From NCBI GenBank assembly GCA_017622635.1, contig JAGAQS010000121.1:1-5143 (forward strand): a stretch of DNA of 5,143 nt, written 5' to 3'. Shown here piece after piece: positions 1-4,899 of the stretch. The position numbers and the translations under genes were made by a program. This DNA is from Ruminococcus sp. Lineage in GTDB: Bacteria > Bacillota > Clostridia > Oscillospirales > Ruminococcaceae. The notes beneath the pieces were generated by a model that saw nothing but the letters and a program-made list of their open reading frames with translations, made no database searches and was not told where the DNA came from. Numbering within the stretch: position 1 is the first letter of the stretch; every line of letters begins with the position of its first letter.

Positions 1-131
1 TCATGCCAGCCCTGTCCCTCGTCGTAAGGCATGATAAGCATATAGTCCGTGAAGATATGACCGAAACCAAGCTTTGCGTCGGGAGCGGGCTTAGCCTTTA
101 AGGTTTCTGCTTTTGTGAATTTGATTTCCAT
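1..131 (-). CDS. ilvE: Branched-chain amino acid aminotransferase, N-terminal fragment
   Basis: This is the first 43 codons of a gene that continues past the left edge. The enzyme is a PLP-dependent (fold type IV) transaminase that interconverts leucine, isoleucine and valine with their 2-oxo acids, using glutamate/2-oxoglutarate, in the cytoplasm. The visible part contains the family's N-terminal signature: a Lys/Pro-rich lead-in, then LGFGHIFTDYMLIMPYDEG and GWH, which lines up with the SFGRVFTDHMFVMDY stretch I recall from Bacillus-type (BCAT-II) enzymes. The catalytic lysine lies outside the window. The ATG at 129-131 is the natural start because the protein then begins about where the family does. 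Its ribosome binding site is poor (AGAAAG-like, around 143-149). The gene starts 30 bases after the stop of a small membrane-protein ORF and probably shares its promoter near 350-378. Confidence in the family is high; the rest of the gene is not seen. Confidence 0.88.
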   Translation of the reverse strand, partial: MEIKFTKAETLKAKPAPDAKLGFGHIFTDYMLIMPYDEGQGWH

Positions 132-161
132 TTTATAAACCAGCTTTCTTATAAATTAATA

Positions 162-293
162 TTAATCGCTCACTGTGAAATAGTGTTTTTCATAGATGCG
201 TCTGCATAATACAACAGTTGTCACTGCCGTACCGACAGCCAGAGCCGTTGCGGTAACTGCAACAGCAATAATGATTTTTCCTTTTTTGTCCAT
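162..293 (-). CDS. Small single-span membrane protein (43 aa), unknown function
   Basis: A short ORF with good translation signals. An AAAAGGAG site (303-310) sits 10 bases before the ATG at 291-293, and the frame ends in TAA at 162-164. The protein starts with a basic patch (MDKKGK), then has about 23 hydrophobic residues (roughly residues 7-29, rich in Ile, Val, Ala and Thr), and then a charged tail containing CRRIYEKHYF. This is the layout of a bitopic small membrane protein. By the positive-inside rule both ends are basic, so topology is unclear. It lies 30 bases upstream of ilvE, and a strong promoter lies about 50 bases upstream of its start. I recognise no family. Thirteen of 43 residues are Ile/Leu/Val, which could suggest a leader peptide for ilvE, but there is no terminator-like hairpin between it and ilvE, so a membrane protein is the simpler reading. 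The plus-strand ORF over the same bases is a shadow. Confidence 0.68.
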   Translation of the reverse strand: MDKKGKIIIAVAVTATALAVGTAVTTVVLCRRIYEKHYFTVSD

Positions 294-349
294 AGATTAT
301 AAACTCCTTTTATTACCGTTGCCTGATAAAAAATCTCTGCTAACAACAT

Positions 350-378
350 ATTATATCATACTTTCGATAATTTTTCCA
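350..378 (-). promoter_or_regulatory. Sigma-A promoter for the small ORF and ilvE
   Basis: On the minus strand a perfect TATAAT (350-355) is preceded by TGA, giving an extended -10 (TGnTATAAT). A TGGAAA -35 box (373-378, four of six matches to TTGACA) lies at the ideal 17-base spacing. The predicted transcript start is near 343, leaving a leader of about 50 bases before the small ORF. It lies in the 148-base gap after the radical SAM gene and would make the small ORF and ilvE a separate transcript. Confidence 0.7.
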
Positions 379-441
379 TAGTATTCAGAAAAAAATCTGC
401 ACAAATAACACGGAAAAAAACAGTGCATTTTGCATATATAA

Positions 442-1056
442 TCATGAATCGTATGAACGTACACGGAGTTTTGCACCGAGTTTTTCGGCAATCTCCCTTG
501 ATGCGTCAATCTGTTCCTGCGGTATCACGTCAACCACCGACATTATAATCTTTGCCTGTCCTGTTTTTACACAGTCAGCAGTGAACTTCTGCATAGCCTC
601 GAAAGCGTCGGGATATTTCGGACGTGTCACTTTCATGTATTCGTCTTTTGTGCCTGCATTGAGACTTACAGAAACAATATCCATGACTTCACAGAGAGAT
701 ACGGCGGTTGATTTTTCGTTGATTAAGTCTGAAAGACCGTTTGTGTTGATTCTCAGTAAAGGACAGTCGGGAAGTTTTTTCAGTTTTCCTGCCACTTCAA
801 GAACAGTGTCAAGACGGCAGGTGGGTTCACCGTAACCGCAGAAAACTATTTCATTGTATTTTGTGAGGTCACGGCTGTTCAGGTCAGTCATTATTTCGTT
901 AATATCGGGGTCATGTTCAAGCCATAACGGGTCTGAACCGTATGCACCGTCTGCTGAATTTCTTATACAGAATGTACAGGCACACGGGCATTTGTTTGTA
1001 AGGTTTAAATAAAGATTGTTTCCGACTTCATAGGAAATCGTCATTGCTTTTTTCAT
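442..1056 (-). CDS. Radical SAM protein, TatD-linked type
   Basis: A compact 204-residue radical SAM protein, probably cytoplasmic. Near the N-terminus, LYLNLTNKCPCACTFCIR carries the CxxxCxxC motif (Cys23, Cys27, Cys30) that binds the 4Fe-4S cluster used to cleave S-adenosylmethionine. FCGYGEPT (residues 72-79) is the 'GGEP'-type SAM-binding strand, and LLRINTNG and DIVSVSLNAG are the later strands of the partial TIM barrel. No extra cluster domain (SPASM or similar) is present. From memory, the short length and the LTN-C-P-C motif match the family described as 'radical SAM protein, TatD family-associated'. Its substrate is unknown. A TatD-family gene does occur in this window, on the opposite strand at 4069-4836. 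The start is supported by GGAGG at 1067-1071, 10 bases upstream. The gene follows alr by 23 bases, so the two are probably cotranscribed. The radical SAM call is firm and the subfamily less so. Confidence 0.88.
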   Translation of the reverse strand: MKKAMTISYEVGNNLYLNLTNKCPCACTFCIRNSADGAYGSDPLWLEHDPDINEIMTDLNSRDLTKYNEIVFCGYGEPTCRLDTVLEVAGKLKKLPDCPLLRINTNGLSDLINEKSTAVSLCEVMDIVSVSLNAGTKDEYMKVTRPKYPDAFEAMQKFTADCVKTGQAKIIMSVVDVIPQEQIDASREIAEKLGAKLRVRSYDS

Positions 1057-1079
1057 TTTTTAACTACCTCCGTTTTTGT

Positions 1080-2213
1080 TCAGTCAATATATATTCTCGG
1101 TACTCTTTTTGAAATTCCGCAGACAACTTCATATCCTATAGTGCCATAAAGTGAGGCGAGTTCGTCAGCGGTTATACAGTCGTCGCCGTCCTTGCCTATA
1201 AGCGTCACAATATCTCCCGATTTTACTTCAATATCCGAAACATCAATCATAAGCTGGTCCATGCATACTCTGCCTACTATCTTACAGCGTTTACCGTGTA
1301 AAAGGATTTCGCCCTTTGAGGACAGAAGTCTTGAATATCCGTCGGCATATCCTATTGTAACGGTGGCAATTTTCATTTCACGGTCAGCGGTGAAAGTACG
1401 TCCGTAACTTATGCAGTCGCCCTTGCTGACTGTTTTCACGTGTGACACAACGGCTTTTACTGACATTACAGGTTCAAGACCGTCGGGAATGTCAAGACTT
1501 ATATCTGGGTGCAGACCGTAGAGAATAATACCTGCACGTGACAGTGTACTTTTCGGATTGTTGCGGTAACAGGTTGCGGCACTGTTCATGAAATGGACAT
1601 GAGGGAGTTTTATACCATGATTTACAAGTATATCGTATGTATTGCATATAAATTTTTCCTGTCTGTCGGTATATGCTATGTTGTCGGGCGAGTCACTGTC
1701 GGCGACGGCAAAATGCGTATATATGCCCTCAACGGAAAGATTTTTTATTTTAATCATGTTTTCTATTTCTTCCGCACATGATTCGGGTGTATCGTGTTTC
1801 AGACCTATTCTTCCCATTCCCGTATCTATTTTTATGTGACACCTGAGAGGTTCTGTAATGTTTTTTACAAGCATTTCGGCATATTCCGTTGATACAATAC
1901 CCTGAATTATGTTGTATTGTACTATTTCGTGTGCATATTCGGGCGGAGTATAGCCGAGAATAAGTATCTCAGCGTCGGGGCAGAAGTTTCTGACTGCTAT
2001 AGCCTCATCAAGATTTGACACGGCAAAATATTCGATTCCGCATTCTTCGGCAAGACATCTGCAAATCGGTTCTTCACCGTGACCGTAAGCGTCAGCCTTT
2101 ACAACAGCCATGATTTTTGTATCCGGTGAATTGAGTTTTTTTATTATGCCGACATTGGTTTTAAGCCGGCTGAGAGAAACTTCAGCCCACGCTCTTTTTA
2201 AATATGGTTTCAT
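1080..2213 (-). CDS. alr: Alanine racemase
   Basis: A cytoplasmic PLP enzyme that converts L-alanine to D-alanine for peptidoglycan stem peptides. With the start chosen here it has 377 residues, a normal length. Seen in order: the N-terminal AWAEVSLSRLKTNV; the PLP lysine in AVVKADAYGHG (Lys39); HIKIDTGMGRIGL; SRAGIILYG; the second catalytic base in ISYGRTF (Tyr270); IGYADGYSR; VGRVCMDQLMIDVSD; and a C-terminal Tyr-Glu-Val...RVPRIY end. All key elements are intact. The frame extends upstream to a TTG at 2244-2246, but the ATG at 2211-2213 is preferred: it has AAAGGA 10 bases before it, and the family normally begins just before the AWAEV segment. Upstream ATGs at 2217-2222 lie too close to that site. 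It heads a probable two-gene transcript with the radical SAM gene and is divergent from the SLOG gene. Confidence 0.95.
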   Translation of the reverse strand: MKPYLKRAWAEVSLSRLKTNVGIIKKLNSPDTKIMAVVKADAYGHGEEPICRCLAEECGIEYFAVSNLDEAIAVRNFCPDAEILILGYTPPEYAHEIVQYNIIQGIVSTEYAEMLVKNITEPLRCHIKIDTGMGRIGLKHDTPESCAEEIENMIKIKNLSVEGIYTHFAVADSDSPDNIAYTDRQEKFICNTYDILVNHGIKLPHVHFMNSAATCYRNNPKSTLSRAGIILYGLHPDISLDIPDGLEPVMSVKAVVSHVKTVSKGDCISYGRTFTADREMKIATVTIGYADGYSRLLSSKGEILLHGKRCKIVGRVCMDQLMIDVSDIEVKSGDIVTLIGKDGDDCITADELASLYGTIGYEVVCGISKRVPRIYID

Positions 2214-2223
2214 TTTCATCATT

Positions 2224-2229
2224 TCCTTT
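2224..2229 (-). promoter_or_regulatory. Ribosome binding site that decides the alr start
   Basis: AAAGGA on the minus strand lies 10 bases before the ATG at 2211-2213. It is only 1-4 bases from the two earlier in-frame ATGs (2217-2222), and it lies downstream of the TTG at 2244-2246. It therefore supports the shorter 377-residue protein. Confidence 0.6.
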
Positions 2230-2262
2230 CTGTCTTTTTTGTACAAAGTTAACTAAAATTTT

Positions 2263-2268
2263 ATTATA
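2263..2268 (-). promoter_or_regulatory. Candidate -10 box for alr
   Basis: A perfect TATAAT on the minus strand, about 50 bases before the alr start, in the right place for its promoter. No convincing -35 box is found at 16-18 bases, where the sequence reads TATTTC or ATATTT. In AT-rich DNA this match could be chance. If real, it lies only 15 bases from the -35 box of the divergent plus-strand promoter, so the two promoters would share DNA. Confidence 0.35.
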
Positions 2269-2282
2269 TACTTGAAAACGTC

Positions 2283-2311
2283 TTGAAATATATAATAATA
2301 TGTGTTATAAT
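2283..2311 (+). promoter_or_regulatory. Strong sigma-A promoter for the SLOG gene
   Basis: TTGAAA (2283-2288), a 17-base spacer, then TATAAT (2306-2311) preceded by TGT, giving an extended -10. Transcription should begin near 2318, about 32 bases before the UUG start. It may also serve the LCP-like, tatD and PP2C genes by read-through. A second CTTGAAAACG copy (2271-2280) lies just upstream of the -35 as a short direct repeat, 11 bases away. Confidence 0.75.
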
Positions 2312-2335
2312 CTGAAATATTGATATACACTCAAC

Positions 2336-2340
2336 GGAGG
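2336..2340 (+). promoter_or_regulatory. Ribosome binding site that decides a UUG start
   Basis: GGAGG lies 9 bases before the TTG at 2350-2352. The only other upstream in-frame start, a TTG at 2320-2322, would sit at the predicted transcript start with no leader. The first in-frame ATG (2464-2466) comes after the conserved GHR motif. The UUG at 2350 is therefore the best start. Confidence 0.7.
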
Positions 2341-2349
2341 GACATTTTT

Positions 2350-3048
2350 TTGTTTGAATCATTAATTTCCGGTGAAACGGTTTTTCCTGTTTCGGTACTT
2401 AATACGGATATAAAAACAACAGTATGTATTTCAGGACACCGCAAGAATAAAATCATTCCTTATATGCATGATATTGCCTACGCTCCTGTTACATATTCCG
2501 CAGTAAAGCTTATGCTGTACAGATATGTCGATATGGCTGTAGAGTGCGGATATGATACTTTCATAAGCGGACTGGCAGTGGGTACTGACTTATGGACTGC
2601 CGAATATGTTGTTGAAAAGAAAAAACACAACAGCAGAATAAAACTTGTATCTATGATGCCTTTTCTGAGACACGCAGATTTTTATTCCGCCCATGATAAG
2701 AAAATACTTGCGGAGATAGAAAGAAATTCCGATTTCCTTGTTACCGTGAATGAAAACCCCGATATAATATACGGGAAGAATGTTTCTGAAAACTGTTCGC
2801 CGAATCTTTACCGTGACCGCAATTACTGTATGGTGGACAGGTCGTCGGCTGTAATGGCTTTCTACGATAACAGCCAGTCGTTTTCGGGTACTTCACAGAC
2901 AATAAACTACGCATACCGCAACGGACGCAGAATATACAGTTTCGGCATGAAAGAAATATTTGACGTAATCGGTAAATCGGGAACTGATATACGTTCAATA
3001 GGTCATGGAATAGCATTTATTAAAAACGTCTTTGACGCTCCGCAATAA
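2350..3048 (+). CDS. SLOG/DUF1273 (YpsA-like) family protein
   Basis: A 232-residue soluble protein, starting at UUG. It shows the marks of the DUF1273/YpsA branch of the SLOG (SMF/DprA-LOG) Rossmann-like superfamily: TVCISGHRKNK (GHR at 29-31), a glycine-rich nucleotide-binding loop FISGLAVGTDLWTAE (71-85), LYRDRNYCMVDRSS (Arg155 to Asp163 region), and SGTSQTINYAYRNGRRIYSF near the end. SLOG proteins are thought to bind or process nucleotide-type ligands; the ligand of this branch is not settled. B. subtilis YpsA has been tied to cell division and stress, so an envelope or division role is possible but is inferred. At 232 residues it is longer than the roughly 180 I recall for YpsA, with about 20 extra N-terminal residues and some internal insertions. 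It is divergent from alr and has its own strong promoter. No catalytic activity can be assigned. Confidence 0.82.
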   Translation: MFESLISGETVFPVSVLNTDIKTTVCISGHRKNKIIPYMHDIAYAPVTYSAVKLMLYRYVDMAVECGYDTFISGLAVGTDLWTAEYVVEKKKHNSRIKLVSMMPFLRHADFYSAHDKKILAEIERNSDFLVTVNENPDIIYGKNVSENCSPNLYRDRNYCMVDRSSAVMAFYDNSQSFSGTSQTINYAYRNGRRIYSFGMKEIFDVIGKSGTDIRSIGHGIAFIKNVFDAPQ

Positions 3049-3195
3049 TATTATATCACAATTGCAGGATTTTGCAAGAGAAATAAAATTTTTTTCGGAT
3101 TGTATATTGTCCTGACCGCTGAAAAACCATATTTTGTACAGGTTATTTTCCTGTTCTTATATCAACATTTTATTTATATGAAAGGAGTCGTTTTT
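3049..3195 (+). other. Intergenic region before the LCP-like gene
   Basis: A 147-base gap holding two weak inverted repeats. TTGCA (3062-3066) pairs with TGCAA (3073-3077), followed after 11 bases by a run of seven T. ACAGG (3138-3142) pairs with CCTGT (3150-3154) over a seven-base loop. The first could be a feeble terminator for the SLOG gene, but the stem is short and the T-run is too far away. A poor promoter candidate is TTGTAC (3134-3139) with TATATC (3158-3163). I see no convincing terminator or promoter, so the LCP-like gene may be read from the promoter at 2283-2311 or from an atypical one here. Confidence 0.4.
3181..3187 (+). promoter_or_regulatory. Ribosome binding site that decides the LCP-like start
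   Basis: AAAGGAG is 8 bases before the ATG at 3196-3198, an ideal arrangement. The frame is open upstream to a TTG at 3100 and an ATG at 3178, but the latter precedes this site and has no binding site of its own. Starting at 3196 also gives a normal short basic N-terminus before the membrane helix. Confidence 0.8.
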
Positions 3196-4062
3196 ATGGC
3201 AAACAAAAAAAGCGGAAGAATTGCCGTTCCGTTTCTTCTCACAATTTTTTTCGGTCTGCTTATTATAGGGGGAGGAGCTTTCGGAATATATAATTATTTC
3301 GGATTCAACAAAGATGCACCTCTTGAAGAACCTACTCCCCGTGCGGCAGCAATAGTTACTGAGGAGGACAGTCACACAATGCTTCTGATTCTTGACGAAC
3401 CTGACCAGAAGTGTTCGTCAACGTTCGTACTCATGCGTTCCAATCCGAAAGAAAAAAGACTCATGTTTATCGGTATTCCTACAAACACCATTTTCATAAT
3501 CGACGGACAGCAGGAACACATCAAAAATTCATACGACAAGGGAGGTCCTCAGGCAGCAGTCAATTTTGTAAATCAGTGTTTCGGAATAACAGTTGACAGA
3601 TACATGAAGTTTGATTCCGAGTCATTCAGAAAAGCGTGTGATATTCTCGGCGGTGTTACATACTTCGTCGAACCTGACATTGCGGGATTCAAGAAAGAGG
3701 GCGGAGAAGAATACCTCAACAGCCGTCAGATTGAGACTCTTGTGACCTACCCCATGTTCAACGGCAGGGAAGTACAGCGTGCATATACGGCAAGTTCAAT
3801 ACTTTCGTCAATGGTAAATCAGGCAGACGGAAAACGTATCGCCGACAATTTCAAGACAAGCTTTGATTCAATTATTAATATGGTCACTACAGATGTAACG
3901 TCAGTTGACTATAAAAACAGACAGTATGCAATAAGAAATATGTTTGAAAACGGTACTTCAATCGCAAACTTTCTTGTAATGGACGGTGAAACTTCAAACG
4001 ATGACTTCATACCGTCAGAAACTTTCCTCAATGACGTAAAAGAAACATATTTTAAGGACTGA
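3196..4062 (+). CDS. Membrane-anchored LCP-like protein with degenerate active site
   Basis: A 288-residue protein. A short basic N-terminus (MANKKSGR) is followed by one membrane helix (about residues 9-31), a Pro-rich linker (40-50), and then an extracellular domain. The domain keeps the order of LytR-CpsA-Psr landmarks: a strand with MRSNPKEKRLMFIGIPTNT (80-98), NSYDKGG (111-117), FGITVDRYMKFD (129-140), LGGV (151-154), and REVQRAYTASSIL (191-203). LCP enzymes attach teichoic acids or other glycopolymers to peptidoglycan. Here the usual IPRDT reads IPTNT (residues 94-98), the upstream R-x-D reads CSST, and the R-x-R of the 'ALAYVRxR' stretch seems replaced by TLVTYP. The pyrophosphate-handling residues are therefore probably absent, and it may be a non-catalytic relative or use another chemistry. 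The tatD gene starts 6 bases after its stop. LCP relationship is likely; loss of activity is inferred from alignment by eye. Confidence 0.72.
   Translation: MANKKSGRIAVPFLLTIFFGLLIIGGGAFGIYNYFGFNKDAPLEEPTPRAAAIVTEEDSHTMLLILDEPDQKCSSTFVLMRSNPKEKRLMFIGIPTNTIFIIDGQQEHIKNSYDKGGPQAAVNFVNQCFGITVDRYMKFDSESFRKACDILGGVTYFVEPDIAGFKKEGGEEYLNSRQIETLVTYPMFNGREVQRAYTASSILSSMVNQADGKRIADNFKTSFDSIINMVTTDVTSVDYKNRQYAIRNMFENGTSIANFLVMDGETSNDDFIPSETFLNDVKETYFKD
4054..4058 (+). promoter_or_regulatory. tatD ribosome binding site inside the LCP-like gene
   Basis: AAGGA lies in the last codons of the LCP-like gene, 10 bases before the ATG at 4069-4071. An in-frame TTG at 4063 is only 4 bases away and is less suitable. 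The position means the two genes are read from one message and are probably translationally coupled. Confidence 0.6.
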
Positions 4063-4068
4063 TTGAAT

Positions 4069-4836
4069 ATGTATAAAAATATTTTCGATACACATTCACA
4101 TTATACCGACAGTGCTTTTGACGGCGACCGTTATGAACTGCTTGACTCCATGCAGGAAAAGGGCGTTAAGTATATCATGCTTGCGTCAACCTGTACGGAG
4201 GATATAAAAGCAAATTCACTGCTTGCCGAAAAATATGACTATATATACACTTCGGCAGGCTTTCACCCCGAAAATATTGACGGTCTGCCCGAAAACTATA
4301 TTGACATAGTAAGACAGGCGGTTTTGTCGGATAAAAAACTGAAAGCGATAGGCGAAATAGGTCTTGACTATCATTATGACGGTTTTGACCGTGAAAAGCA
4401 GATTGAAGTGTTTGAAAGACAGATTGAACTTGCAAACGAACTGAATTTACCCGTTATAGTTCACAGCCGTGACGCTTCGGAGGATACTCTTAAAATTCTT
4501 AAAAAATATTGTCCGCAGGGTGTAGTGCATTGTTTCAGCGGTTCGGCGGAAACGGCGGTTGAGACAGTAAAGCTCGGTATGTATATAGGCTTTACGGGAG
4601 TACTTACGTTTAAGAACGCAAAAAAGGCACTCCGTGCGGTTGACGCAGTTCCTCTTGAAAGACTTCTGCTTGAAACTGACTGTCCGTATATGGCACCTGT
4701 TCCGTTCAGGAGCAAACGCTGTGACAGTTCAATGATTGCTTTTACTGCGGAAAAGGCTGCCGAAATAAAAGGAATGTCCGTTCAGGAAATTCTTGATATA
4801 ACCTGTGAAAACGGAGTCAGACTTTACAACATATAA
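4069..4836 (+). CDS. tatD: TatD-family metal-dependent hydrolase (DNase-type)
   Basis: A 255-residue cytoplasmic TIM-barrel enzyme of the amidohydrolase-like TatD family, whose studied members are metal-dependent DNases/exonucleases with roles in DNA repair or degradation. The full length matches the family. Metal ligands are all visible: His9 and His11 in FDTHSHYTD, Glu96 in GEIGLDYHYD, His132 in VIVHSRDA, His154 in VVHCFSG, and Asp204 in LLLETDCPYMAP. GFHPEN (His66) is also present. One oddity is the loop after the last ligand: VPFRSKRCDSSM stands where many members have VPYRGKRNEP, so the Asn-Glu-Pro is lost. The ATG at 4069 gives the typical short N-terminus. The gene follows the LCP-like gene closely and precedes a PP2C gene by 29 bases. 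Despite the name, a role in Tat protein export is not expected. Family is secure; the physiological substrate is unknown. Confidence 0.93.
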   Translation: MYKNIFDTHSHYTDSAFDGDRYELLDSMQEKGVKYIMLASTCTEDIKANSLLAEKYDYIYTSAGFHPENIDGLPENYIDIVRQAVLSDKKLKAIGEIGLDYHYDGFDREKQIEVFERQIELANELNLPVIVHSRDASEDTLKILKKYCPQGVVHCFSGSAETAVETVKLGMYIGFTGVLTFKNAKKALRAVDAVPLERLLLETDCPYMAPVPFRSKRCDSSMIAFTAEKAAEIKGMSVQEILDITCENGVRLYNI

Positions 4837-4839
4837 TAT

Positions 4840-4899
4840 GAATTATCGGACAAAGGTGATTTTTTATGTATTATTGCTGTGGAATTACCGACAAAGGCG
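4840..4899 (+). repeat. Short imperfect direct repeat around the PP2C start
   Basis: GAATTATCGGACAAAGGTG (4840-4858) is nearly repeated as GAATTACCGACAAAGGCG (4882-4899), 42 bases later. The first copy contains the ribosome binding site of the PP2C gene. The second encodes residues GITDKG of the phosphatase. It may be a small tandem duplication or coincidence. Confidence 0.4.

Noticed and set aside
162..293. Leader peptide with attenuation control of ilvE
   Set aside because: The ORF is rich in Ile/Val/Leu codons, but the 30 bases between its stop and the ilvE start hold no terminator or antiterminator hairpin, and the hydrophobic pattern is explained by a membrane span.
196..381. Plus-strand 61-residue ORF
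   Set aside because: It overlaps the small minus-strand gene and its promoter, starts without a ribosome binding site, and has no recognisable features.
382..441. Terminator after the radical SAM gene
   Set aside because: Several T-runs on the minus strand are present, with only four-base stems such as TGCA/TGCA and CAGA/TCTG; none forms a stable hairpin next to a T-run.
1593..1839. Two overlapping plus-strand ORFs inside alr
   Set aside because: They lie opposite intact conserved alr coding sequence and lack ribosome binding sites; they are shadow frames.
2244..2246. TTG start for alr giving 388 residues
   Set aside because: It has no ribosome binding site and adds an 11-residue Lys-rich tail not expected in the family; the ATG at 2211-2213 has AAAGGA at a good distance.
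2741..3016. Minus-strand 91-residue Cys-rich ORF inside the SLOG gene
   Set aside because: It is antisense to the conserved RDRN...MVD segment of the SLOG protein; the cysteines show no spacing pattern of a metal site.
3062..3095. Rho-independent terminator after the SLOG gene
   Set aside because: The stem is only five AT-rich pairs and the T-run begins 11 bases after it, so it does not fit a terminator.
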